Both the position numbers and the translations under genes were made by a program. From Heliopora coerulea (taxonomy: Eukaryota > Cnidaria > Anthozoa > Scleralcyonacea > Helioporidae), in contig JASJOG010000017.1 in assembly GCA_030142905.1 (NCBI GenBank), forward strand, positions 186,001-250,000: 64,000 nt of DNA. The letters are read 5' to 3'. This document shows, in pieces, positions 34,353 to 46,800 of the stretch (positions are counted from its first letter, which is position 1; the number at the start of each line of letters is the position of its first letter). Below the pieces are notes generated by a model that worked only from the letters and a program-made list of their open reading frames with translations, was not told the origin of the DNA and made no database searches.

Positions 34353-34849
34353 TTTCGTCGGTACTTATCCCAAAAACTTTTTTATTTTTAGTTTTATTTT
34401 TTTATAAGTCTGATCCCCAGCTTATCAATGGCTACATCAGGATCGCCAGTAAAAAATGCTTCCATTGGTTGTGAAGAACCAACAATGTTCACTTGTTTGC
34501 CAAAACCAAGTGATGAATGTTTTCTTCGTCTCAACTTAGTACTGATTGTATTTCAATGGACGACGTCCCCACAAATGACAGGTGAGTGTCATTCGGAATC
34601 ATGCAGCCATTGCCCTTTCTAAACAATTACGCAAACCATTAATATAGACAAGAAACAGTAACAGGCTCAAAGCACTGGAATGCAAGTTAGTGCATTGTAC
34701 GCCTTAAGTATTAAGTTTTGATAAAAATGTTCTGACATCCATGGTACCAAGGCACTCAGTTTTGTCAACATATTTTCGTCACAGCAAAGAAAAGGAATTT
34801 TATAATCCACAAATCAACGTTTAAAGGGCTAGTTTTTCAAACTATTTAA

Positions 34850-34940
34850 AAACTCGCAGTACCTGCCTTATCGAATCTAAAACATTTGGCTGTCGCCTCG
34901 TGTTTTAAATCCGATAAAGCACTCCTGCTCGTTTTTCAAA
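34850..34940. repeat. Short foldback (MITE-like) repeat, copy 2
   Basis: Reverse-complement relative of 1975-2060: AACTCGCAGTA ... GTTTTAAATCCGATAAAGCA ... CTGCTCGTTTTT. It is internally self-complementary. Confidence 0.65.
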
Positions 34941-35258
34941 TATTGTTTTAAAAATGTATTTAAGTGTGATAGTAATTGTTCTTTTGTAGAGGGACATCAG
35001 TCAATAGAGATTCAAAGTCGAAAGAAACAAAATGATGGCCGTTTGAGAATAGATGTTTAGGACTCGATTCAAAAACAGAAACTCCGAGTTCAAAAACATT
35101 AATAGTTAAAGTTTGAGTAAAGATAAAAGAAATTTCCCTGCATTTTGTTATGGCGTGAAGGTGGTGTCAATTATTGGCTGAAGTTTAGGAATAAGTGTAA
35201 AATATTTATGAGTTTTAAGCACACCATGAGCTCGACTAAAATAAGGAGCATTAGGCCC

Positions 35259-35366
35259 AGTTCAAAAGTCGAATTTTTCATGTGCTGGATCAAATACAAC
35301 TCAGTTTAAATAAAGGATTTTGTTTATTAACATTAGATTCGGCACATGAAAAGTTCGACGTTTGAA
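35259..35366. repeat. Foldback element with about 30-bp arms
   Basis: The left arm TTCAAAAGTCGAATTTTTCA... pairs with the right arm CACATGAAAAGTTCGACG...TTTGAA; about 44 bases lie between. No coding capacity; typical of a small non-autonomous DNA element. Confidence 0.55.
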
Positions 35367-35525
35367 ATTATTGCTTTCGTCTTGTGTTTTACTTAAATCT
35401 TGAGTTAAAAAGACATTATTTTCAACCAACAGTGGAAATCTGTTACTTTGTTGAAATTGTTACTCAAAAACTAATTAGTAGGTATTAAACCAGTAAATGA
35501 TATAAAAATTGAACAGAACACGTTT

Positions 35526-35600
35526 CACTCTCTGACGAGGGGCCTTTGCTCGAAACGTTGGAATTCTTTGAGATCAGTCACAGCAGTTATTAACCTTTGA
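35526..35600 (+). repeat. Penelope-type terminal motif
   Basis: CTGACGAG at 35532, then a spacer ending CTC and CGAAACGTT matches the hammerhead-like consensus (CUGANGA, stem, CGAAAC) found in Penelope-like ends. No endonuclease frame is attached. Confidence 0.45.
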
Positions 35601-36199
35601 ACTTTTTACCTTTATGTCAGATTATTAGATAACTTAAATTCCTTTTCATTGTATGAAGGCATCTCACCCATCAAATATTTTAACGCTCGGGAGGACAAAA
35701 AAAAAGTGCGTCTCCTCGCCTAATTTGCCCGCCGTCGCCCACCCTTGCGTTAACAAGTACCATAGTGACATTTTTCACGCTTTGTTCCCTCGCCACAAAG
35801 CGTTGAAACTTGGCCCGAGATAGACATGGAGCAAGTCCAAGATTATCATAACAAGTGTTAGTGCCCATAGAGTGCCTACCGCGGAAAAAATCAAAATGCA
35901 ACGAACGTATCCGTTCCCTCGCACCCTTGCAACCTCATCAATCAAGCGGATTGCTGGTTAATCTTGTATAGACTGGTCACCAAAGCTGGAGCTGGTAAAA
36001 CATGACACGCACGACTGGTTAGCAGTTGTCAAAAACGTGATTCTCAGAACATCCAAGAATGTTTCCTCTGATGTCTTGTGTCAAACAGGGCCAGAAGTTA
36101 AATAGCTTGTCTCATGAGTTGTTGAAAAGGACAATTGTTCTTGCATTTTGTTCATCACGTTAAATAGTACAGCCAAAATATAGGAATAACGGGAAAAGT

Positions 36200-37190
36200 C
36201 GACTAGTATTTGTGCAGTGAAAGCTTTGACCCAAAGCAACCTGGTAGTTTTGGAGGTGTTGGAGCTCTGTACCAGGATGTAATGCCAGATGGCAAATACA
36301 AATTGAGTAGTAAACAAATCCTTGACAGATTGTTGAGACAGGATGCACAGACTTTACTGACCATTCCGCCAAATAAGACGAATTGTGTTTATGTAGGAGG
36401 TATTGATCATGAATGGCAATAGGATTTAGCTAACATGCAATTCATGTAAAAGTTTTGCGATGGGTATCGTTATCTCCTTGTTGGTACTGACGTCTTTTCC
36501 AAGTTTGCGTGGATAGTCGCTCTCAAGTCAAAAACTTGTGACCAGTGGTCCTGCGCAAGTCGATTGTTTTAAAGAGATTTTAACGTCTGGAAGAAAACCC
36601 GAGAGGATTTTGACTCGACGGGGAACAAAGCTTTTTATAGACATTTTCAGAAGCTGACGAACGATGAGAATCTTCATTTGTTTAGTACACCAAAGCGTCC
36701 ATCGTTGAACGATTGATTCTTACATTGTAGACTAAAATGTGGCGTTATTTAACAGCAAATGAAACGATGAGAAACATTGATATGTTGCCTGATTTGGTTC
36801 ATGCTTTATATTCAGTGTACTTCTGATTGTAGTATTAAGATGAAACCTGCACTTGTAAATCTTGGCAATAAAGATACGGTATGGCATGTGTTGTATGATA
36901 CAGATCTTGACGATGTTCGTATCGATGTTCATAAGTTCAGGAAAGGCGATTAATTATGCACAGTGAGCCCAAACGATATTTTGAAAAAGGGTATTTGTTT
37001 AATTTTTCAAAGGAAATATTTACGGTGACTAAGAGAATAGTTTGGCGGAGTTAGGGAAGTTTAAGGATTACGACAGAGAGGAAACGTTTCCGGGGGTCAC
37101 ACTTCAGAACGTTATTAAACGAGACGATGTTTATGAGGATGAGAATATTTTCTCAACAAACGTGGGAGAGCGTCTTTATATCTTCAAATA
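36200..37190 (+). pseudogene. Polinton-type integrase (F54H12.3-like), decayed
   Basis: A short open part (36210-36419) reads FGGVGALYQD, KLSSKQILDRLLRQDAQTL and VYVGGIDHEWQ. Continuing through stops and shifts, FCDGYRYLLVGTDVFSKFAW holds the first catalytic aspartate, and KASIVERLI and MWRYLTANE follow with the glutamate. VGDxx-like KFRKGD and KKGYLFNFSKEIFTV close it. The second aspartate position reads RRGTKLF, so the DDE triad is broken. This is the integrase type carried by Polintons and related elements, which inserts DNA with 6-bp duplications. No terminal repeats were found around it. Confidence 0.65.
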
Positions 37191-40100
37191 GTGCCGCGTT
37201 TCTTTGATCTATTTTTTCGTAGTCATGAGTGGAACACATTTCCACAATTTCTACCTCATTCACTAACGCAGGAAACACCAAATTTCTCAGACTTAAATCA
37301 AGTTACCAGGCCTAGTAATTTTATCTCCTCGCTTTGTATTAGGCTTATTTCCAAAGATTTTGTTAAATTTCGGAATTATCGATGAGCAATTTTTGGCAGA
37401 CCAGGTTAACGTAGATTTGATCCTGGGACTTCCTTCTACAACTTGAGTAAATTTGGTCGACAGTGGTCACTGAAACATCAAGTTCTACCTTAAGTCTCCG
37501 TGGTCATCATTTTTCTCCTGGTGTACAAGCCGGTGTTTCCAATATTTTTGCACTTTGATTTCTTTGTGTAAAAATTCAAAATCAAAACACAAAATGGAAA
37601 AAAACAGTCACATTATGACGACAACTGTTTAATACTGGTATTTGTGCAAACTACACAATTACACGTAAAAGATTCACTGTCTCAATTTTAATATCGACAG
37701 TTTTTTCAAATCACGATTTTTCATAAAAGTTTCCGACCAACTTTTACACGGAATCATCTTCAAAACCTCAAAACTCGGAGTTGCATAAATGTCTTCCTGC
37801 GAATTCGTGTTTCATCTCTTGCTGCTGATAAACTTTGCTCAGACTACCGCGGGTTCCAATGTGTCAGATGAGTCATTTAGAATCAGTTAATCTGTCCTTG
37901 CAAATGAACCAGAAACTCGTGGTACGACATCATAGATTCGGTCCTGTCATTCATCAGTTTATCTATAAACATCATTCGCATTCTGCTGTCGCCCCTACAC
38001 AAGAAAACAAGAACGAAATAAGTACATAGTAAACAGCAATTAAGGTTGACTGTGTACCAGTGTTGTAAAAAGAAGCCGTCGGTAGGCGAAAATCGCCACC
38101 TACTCCCGCTATTCGGCCGGTTACTTTATTGTCGTTTCTTCACGAAAGGTTCGTTTTCCGTGAACAAAGTTGTGCAATAGCTAAATTTAAGTGGCTTCAA
38201 GATCGAAAAGATCGAAGTTATTCTGATCAACTCCTTTCAATCCGGATATGTTTTCGTTTATTTTACTCTGGCTTACGTCCCAAAGCTTTTCTCATTAAGG
38301 GGAAACTTCTGCTCAGGAAAGAGATAACCAGGACTCGAAATAAACGATTATCTCTTGCCCCACACAACTTAGTTGCTCGGGTCTATGGACGACTGCTTTT
38401 ACCAGTGAATTAGTCCGTTGGTCAATTAAGTCTCTTAGCTTGTTATCTCGCTGAACTAAACTGACGTAAAGGAGTGAGATTACAAATTTCCATCAAACTC
38501 CCACACGCTACAACATAGTAAAATTATGATTCACGTAACTGAATATAACTTTTAAGTTTGATCATACCTCGGAAACCCATTTGCAAACATGCGTAGCACC
38601 TATCATCAACTTCTTGATCAAGATGCACTTTTGAGAAAAAGCGGAAAATGGCCACGCAGAACACCCGAATTTCAAGTGTTTCCTGCAGCAAAACTTCCTT
38701 GTCCTCTCAAGGCTTAAAGAATCTTAAAGAATTGTGCATTTGGAAACACACATTACCTGCCGCCTACTACAACATTTTTGTCGGCTATCTACAAACTTTG
38801 TGACAACCCTGGACATGCGATTGAATCACGAGAGTCCTCAGGACTGTTTGCAAAATTTGCAGGAATTGCACACTTAAGAGGTTACTTATTATAGGAAATT
38901 ATCGCACCATGAAGTTAAGGCGAATTTCAAAAATTTTGATTGTTTTGGGCATTATTCACCACGCCACTAATTTATGTTATTTGAACCCTCATTCTGATTC
39001 CTGTCCTTTAGTCAAACAATAGAAAATTTCTATCGGATTGGCGATCAGCTGGCAGTCGGATGCAGCAAAGAATGCCCGGGATGGCCAAATTCTGCCACTC
39101 AACTCTCCTATGTTCAGTCTTTCTTTCATGTTATGTATGTTGACAAACGTTTTTCTTAAAATTTTTGTGGCAATTCCTAACAGCTAAATGATCTTTTTGT
39201 CCCATCCGCGTTAATTTCCTGTAACTGGAAATATTAGCTGCTCCTTCGCGTTAGTTTCCTTTATTTTCGAAGATTTCTGTCATTCATTCGCGTTCACTAA
39301 GTCGCGTAAATTTAATATATATTAATTAATACAAGCGTTAATTTCCAATAATAGGGTATTTTCACAGCCAGGGTGAAGAATCGTATAGGTCAATCGTATC
39401 ACGTGGATGAACCTTAAATAATATCCAGCTGCCTTCCTGCGACATACTGTTATACATTACAATGCCTCTCTATAGCGTGGGAATCTTCGATACTTTAGGA
39501 CCTTGGGAATCCAATAAGCAAGGCCGCTATATATCGTTATTAGCTTTAATTTAACTTTCAGTCTTTTTCGCCGCTGAATTTGGCGAATTGGAAGGTTGAC
39601 CGTGAGGATAAAATGTCCTGGAATCAAGTCACCGGAAGCGACGTCATACAAGGGATACGCTCTCAAGGCAAAAAACCTTTAAAATAACAGACTAATAACC
39701 AGGAAAGCCGTTTTTCTGCTATATAGTTAACGAAAGTAAACACGAAACAATCCCCAAACTTTAGTTGTTCGACCTCAAGGCTCCCGAACAGACGGAAAAG
39801 GGCCTGAGAAAAACAATTTGCCCCACCAGGTTATTCAAAATGGCGGAGTTCAGCTTGATTTCAATTTCCCTTTCCTCCCCACAATGCCCCCTCTAGTTAT
39901 ATATGATCTTTGGTTGCTTCATCATACTTCATGCATGAATATATCGTACGTCATTGGTTTCACCAATACCGTTCAAAGTGCCCATGAAAGTTCAGTTCGT
40001 CCAATTTGAAAGAGATGTTGAAATGCTAAAGGAGCACGTACATCGATTTTTCGTTCTCTCACTACGTTTTTGAATGTTGCGACCTGTTTGATATGTGAGC

Positions 40101-40723
40101 GTGACTTTGACAACCAATTTAAGTAGTCAGGCAATACGTTATATCTCTAAGATTTGTTCAGCAAAATCGTTTGAGACATAGTAATTCCCAGATTCCTCTC
40201 ATAAAAACAGAATTGATTTGTTTACCCACGATAAAGTAAAGGATTATATCACTTTTTTTGTACTGTGTATAAAATGCTGAAAGCAACGCGTCTGACTTTT
40301 CATGAACAAAAAAAAATTCAAGAGCTTCAAACCAAGAATTATTTTAAGGATACTGAAACGTCTTGGAACTCATATAGTGTTCTGACAACAATATTTTAGT
40401 ACGGAGCTGTTCCGTTTTGTGAACTGAATCAATCCCTGCAGTGTCTCAACTGATCTCCATGAATAATCAAAATGCTGTATCAACTCAATGACGTCACAGC
40501 TCGCATCATTCACAAATCGAGACATCTCAAGAACGAAATGAGAAATATGAAAATTGAAGGTGTTCTTTTACCATGTCTAGAATTCTTTCAAGTAAGACAA
40601 ACTTGATTGTTGCTTTAAAAGGCACTTTAGAATGATCTAATCCGAATATTGCTCTATTCTGCCGGAATCTAGAGTCCCTCTTCTTCCTTCTAAACGTTGT
40701 TTAAATGTTTTATAATACTCTAC
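37191..40723. other. Unassigned region between the integrase relic and SEC24
   Basis: Several short frames on both strands, none with a domain I recognise. The terminal SEC24 exon is expected on the minus strand here or further left but I could not find it. Confidence 0.35.
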
Positions 40724-40827
40724 CTTAAAACATATAAATTTGAATGATTTGTTCTTTCTGATTGTAAGTAGTCAATAAACGATCTAACTCTGTTTGATAA
40801 CGTGTTGTTAAGTTCTGGAAGAGCTTC
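40724..40827 (-). CDS. SEC24: SEC24 exon s: gelsolin-like domain
   Basis: [20 protein letters not shown] then [14 protein letters not shown]. Acceptor CTTGTAG, donor AAG|GTAGAG, phase 2. If the donor is not used a TAG follows at once, but the family has about 40 more residues, so a further exon is expected. Confidence 0.87.
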
Positions 40828-43800
40828 CTACAAGAAAGGAAAACAGTGAAGGCTGTCACAATTTAGGATGTGGCAAAAATTAATGTCAACAAAATCAACA
40901 CCAAACCTACCATGTCTTCTGGAATGCTGGAATAATTTGGAACACCAAACAAACACTGGATGTCCGCATTTGAAGCTTCTTTTCCCACCCAGATATAAAA
41001 TTCCTTAAGACAAATTTTGATAAATGCTGAGAACATACGCACTTTTAGGCCATCCTAGGGCCCATAATAACGGCCACACATCAGACTCTTGTCCGGCCAC
41101 AGCGGGACAAAACAACATATTCGTTCAATTAAAAAGGCTTTTCACTGGTCATGTATGACTGACCACTGGAGATGCAGGACGTCCTCAGGTGTAATTGCAT
41201 TGTCAACATTGAATATATGCACATCGATGTGCTTTCGTCTTGCCACTGCCATATTATAACATTCAGCGTCAGACACCGCGGTGTCGGACGAAGTCGGGCA
41301 AAAATGTTCGCCTTTTTAAATGTTTGAAGAATGTTCTTCATCAAGTTTTGATGATTACTAAGATAAGATAAGCTGTTTCGACCAACCATAAGCCGTCTCG
41401 TCTTAACTGTTTATAAGAGCACCTTAAAAAACGTTATGCTCGCTTATGATAAATGACTTGACAATTTGATCAAGGTAATCCATTGTGACATGCTTTGACT
41501 ATCAATACAAATCGACACCTCCAGTATTTTGGGTTTGTTATTTCCAGTGGACTTCACTGATATAACCACGAATAGACAGTGCAAAGTGAAGGGAAACCCT
41601 ATACCCTGCCCAGTTTGAGAAGGGGGCTTAGCCCCTTCGCGCCTCCCCCTAAACACCACTGGTCGGCTTCTAGACTTGTTCGAGTTGGGTGGGTTGGACT
41701 GGTTTGGGCTGGGTTGGCTGGGCTAGGCGGAACTGGCTGGCATGGCTAAGATGGTTGTGATCCCTTGGCTGCTTGGTTGGTCGGTCGGTCGGTGGGTTTG
41801 GTTGGTTTGGTCTGGTCAGGGTTGGGCTGGGTGGCTGGCGGTTAGTTTTTCGTTTGTTTTATCGTTATTAAACTCATCTAACTAATATTTTGGTCGCACA
41901 AGCTCATTGAAAATGGCGCAATATGTAGTTTTCTCAAACCTAATTCTCTTGTCTCTTCGAGGGATCCACATTCATTAACTTAGAAAAAGCAAGCCAACTT
42001 GAGAATAGATCGAATTAAACCAGCACTTAAGAACGGTTCAGAAACTAGATTTGTTGTTGATTTATGGAAACAATTTATTGTGAACCCAACTGAAAAATTG
42101 CAGTCGTTCAAAATCAATAAAAGTTAAAACTGCCAGTTTAGCCTGTTTGAAGGTGAATTGATTTGTGACATCAGTACTTGTAACGTAGGAAGTGAGGTCA
42201 ACATAATTAACCACACTTTCGTACATTTCCCAAATTGTGAAGGCAATTTAACAATCGATGTTGATTACAGCAATTATTACCTGACCAGCATCCATTAAAA
42301 ATATTCCCACTCTTGAGAGTTTTTCGCCAGAAAGTAGAACACGAGGTGGCTGAGGAACGGAACCAGACTTTGTCTGAAGTGCACCCTAAATAAGTATATC
42401 AAATTGGTCAAGCAGCTAAAATGATGGCCGAACTCAGATCAGATTAGTTTCTTAAGCGTCAATCATTTTTTAAGCAATTTATAATTGGCTTTCGCATAAA
42501 TACAGGTCACTTCGCCAGATCCAGGATTAAAGCCACACAAGTTGTTATTGAAAGAGAAGGTCAACAATATTCATAATCAAGACTGGTTTTTGTAGTCATT
42601 AGTGATACAAACTGATCTTCGACAGTTGCCAAAATAGCTTTTGCAGCCATTATGACTATTCGTCGTGGAGAGATTTTTGTGTCTGTATGTAGAACAGATT
42701 TAGATTGATAGTCATAAACACTCATAGACACCAACATGTAACAGATACAATATAAGCGACCGAACTGTCCGCGATTTACAAGGTAAGCCGTAGTAAATCC
42801 CATACAGTTCGGACGGCTATTTAGAAGTTTCAGTAAATCATAAGATAGAAAATCATACGTAAAAGTTCATAATCCTAATCTTACTTAGTATTCTGTGTCC
42901 GATTTACAGCACAGTAATTAGTAACCAATTCCTTTTATGTCTTCTTCGTGAATTATTGAGTATCCTAAGTATTATAAGTAAATGCATAGCTATTTATAAA
43001 TGAAATTCTTGGGCTGATACCGTGAGCTCAACGTGTTAGTTAGGCGCACAAGTAGAAATTTCCCGTACGTAGAAGTATTGGAGTCGAGTATAATCTATAT
43101 TAGGGTACTGAGAGTCAAATATTGCTTTTATCTTACAGCTTTCCGCCTTTCTGGCTTTTTCTGGGGGTAGCAACAGAGCTTCAATAACCACCCCCACCTC
43201 GTTAACGCGACTGGTGTCATCACATCTAGTGACCCAACGACATGCACAAACATGATAGACACATTAGTTAAGTTGAAAGATATTCCTAGCCTAAGTACAA
43301 CTTGAGAAATTAACAAATAAACGAAAGATACAGAGAAACAAATTAACAACCTAACAAACCGATTTACAAATCAATCACCTAATCAACCATATCTGACAAT
43401 TACTACCTCTGGTACGTACCTCATCAGACATATCATGGAGAGAGTATAGTGCAGGATAAATAGTAAGCAAGGCCACGTTGAATGGCATCACTTTGAACTG
43501 CTGCAATGCAAAGCACCTGCTATCTAAGCTGGCACTACAACCAAGCCGAAATGCATTCTACAAAACGAGAAGAAACAGTCGCCTAAGTACGTCATTTAGT
43601 TTCCATTGATTCAATGATTTATTTATTCGTTCGTTTATTTGACTTTTAACCAAATTTGTTTTAGACTCAATTGATTAATAAGGTAACTGACTAATTCAAT
43701 TTTATTCTTTGGAACTTCTTCGACGTCAGAGGCCGTCAGTTCATATTTAATTTTATTGTCAGTCACAAACTGCAGCAATTTTATAAAAAAAAAAATTTAA

Positions 43801-46800
43801 ACAGCCAGTTACTACATACTAAACTGCAATGAATCACAAAAGCAGTAGGTAGACTTATTAAGACAAATGCAAATGTTCTCTGTAGTTAAGCCACGGTGCT
43901 CAAAAAAGCATATCTAAGCTCCATAACACAAAATTAATGTTGATTTAACGACAAATGCGACGCTGTAACCACAAAGAAACTACACTAACATTTCCAAGAG
44001 TATTGGACTTTTTTCAAAATAATTTAGCCAACGATGGTTGTATCTGGATTATACCATGCAAAATAATTCATTTCATGAATTAAGTCAGCGCATACAAATA
44101 AACATGACTTTTTTAAACTTTAAAATCGGACATTACGTATCACATGTCCTCTTACCATGCTTAGTCAGTAACATGCTCAATAACCAATCCACATAATCCT
44201 TCCTTTACTACAATGCGTTATTTCGCCAAACAGAAAAGACAATGACTGAGTTTATTACCTGTTTCAGCAACGCCAGTATAAAGAGAGGCAGTAATTTCAG
44301 AGAACTGGGAGCAAGTAGTTGTCCAGTGTGTCCTGATAATGCTGACTTATAGACGCCAAGGCAATCTACAATGGCATTCATTAAAGCCTAGGGAAAAAAT
44401 AAATTAAAGAAATCGCGCAATAATCTTCAACATTTTAATGGCTTGCTTAACGCTCTCAAGCTGGTAAGGCAGCTCTTTTTCAATAGAAACGTTCGTCGCA
44501 TACAATTCTTCAGTGGGTCGAAGGGACGGGCCCTGGGTGTGCGGTGTACCACAGATCGGCTGTTTAAAAATCTCATTTTTTTTTTTTTCAAAAAATTCTT
44601 CGATTGTTTAGCTTAGCTGAAAATGCAATCGTAACAAACACTATATTATGGAGTAATGAGCCTAATAATTTCATTCCTTTTACTTAATCTGAGCTTTGGT
44701 TTTCAGAAACCTTAGGATATTTTAAAGCCTTTGACATCAACTCGGTTGCTACCATGGCGACGTGCTTAACGTTTCTCACACGTTTATAATACACACACTA
44801 AATCCTGAAACTCCTAGTTGAATCCGGTTTCTATATCAACTCGACAGGGCAATTTTACACCACAGTTTCTCTTCATAAATGAAAAATATTAAATTTACCA
44901 TTATTTCGACATTAGGGAATAAAATCGTAATACGGTACAATGCAAACGCAAAAGAAAACGCTCTTGTTTCGTACGATTTACACCAAGTTAAATCAGCAGA
45001 AGTTACTGGAAACTCAACCGACTAAATAGATCATAACTGCTGGTGCAGAACTGAAAACCTAAGCTAAGAAAACCTAGACAAAAATTTGTCGAGCACATTC
45101 AGACTTTTGGTTGTTCTTTATGTGTAATAAGAGTAACGTAAACATGAAACACGTTTTTCTTTTTTCAGCTTCTAGCTCAGGTAACAGAGGCTAACCCAGG
45201 ATTTACGAAAAAGGGGCAAAAAATGACCCAGGGCCCAAATTAAGAGTCCACCAAGGTTTCGAACTGGCTACGAATTCATGGTATCCCTGGCGGAACCTCA
45301 TGTTTGCTAAGGGATAGGTATCCCTTCTAGAAAGCTACTAATACGTCTAACCAAGTACCTGCTATATTCTAACACTTTCATGAAAACCTAAGGTTCTAAA
45401 TATATATTTTAACACTATGACATGAAGTACGACACACACGTTCGCAGCAATAGCATAAAGGATGAAAAACGAGTGTGTCATATTGACACTTGATTTGGTC
45501 ATATTCAACGGCATCAGCATTGTACTGCTTATACATTTTTTAGATCATTCACATGCGATGTCAGCAGTACGAAAGAATGTGTAATAAAAGTATAAAATGT
45601 AGCCTGTACCCTACTAAGCAATGAAAGTTTTCTGCTGAGTCATCCCATGCATTTTCGTAAAATTAATTTTAAAGAGCTGTTGCATTTTTAACAGCTCAAA
45701 AAGGGGGACTCAGGCCCTTCTCCTGCGTCCACCACTGGGCAGGGGACAAAAAAAACTCGTTTCTACGTACAGCGCATCAGCCGAGCTGTAAAATTTCAAC
45801 GTGCGTGTACGGCGTAGATGCTTTCATCCCAGGAGAAAAAATTACCCTTCTATAAAATAAGCCTTTCACAACAGGTATAAACAGCCATCTCTTGGAAGAC
45901 ACTTTGGACCTTCATCTTTGGGAAGTCCTGGACCAAGCCACTGGAACTTCTCAACTCCTTTACCGAGAGGCATTGCGAAAAAAGAGCGAGGAAAGATGAG
46001 AAAACTCAGCAGAGCTGTCGTGAACCAGGCTGATGCTATGCCGAGCCAGTACAAATTATAACGGCATTTATATTATACACAGTAACGATGACATGTCGAT
46101 GGGAAATCACAATTGTGAAAAACAGAGAATCACTAGAGAACAAGCGGAAACCTGCGGCCACAACACTCATTAAAAGGCCTTTAACGGGTAGAGTCCGCGA
46201 CCAAGGTATAGCCTAATCCAGTCTTCTATGAGTCACGTATGTTAGCTCAGTCACAAAAGACTGACTAGAGTCCTAGGACTGACTTCCTTTCCTTTTACCT
46301 TTAATTAACCTTCCGAAGACTAGTCATTGTCTCTCAAGTGGTGACAAATTTATCCTTCAATTTCCTTCTGTCGCACTGGCTTCTACTCACCAATTCATCA
46401 TTGTAATGAACAATTTTGATAACCAACTTACCTCCCTTGCGTCTCCTAACGACGCTGATAAAGTGCGATCCACGGCTGAAAATATTAAAGTTACAATTTC
46501 AGCGTCTGGAAAATGACTGTCAGTTTTTACATGTTCAAATAACTAAGGATGGAGTGGAAAGAGTAAGCTAGCACTTAAACATTCTTCAAAAAAGTTACTC
46601 CATCTCCATTGTACAGTGTTGCTTTGTCTAAGCACTTCAAAACCTCATACACAAAAGTGATCTTAAATTTTCCATTCAACTGACAGTTTCCTGGTACTAA
46701 TTTTATCATATTGTGTTGTTCTCTTAGGTTTAAAGCCGACCTAAGAATAGTGAATGTGATCGTATCGTATTGCTTAGATTTCTCACTAATTCCGAGCTAA

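Noticed and set aside
34421..34581. Possible fourth exon of the vWA gene (phase-compatible, donor GACAG|GTGAGT)
   Set aside because: Phase fits by chance one time in three, the acceptor is weak and the encoded residues show no extracellular domain pattern.
41129..41389. Minus-strand frame between SEC24 exons q and r
   Set aside because: It does not match SEC24, has no splice sites in a usable phase, and the alternative frame ends quickly.
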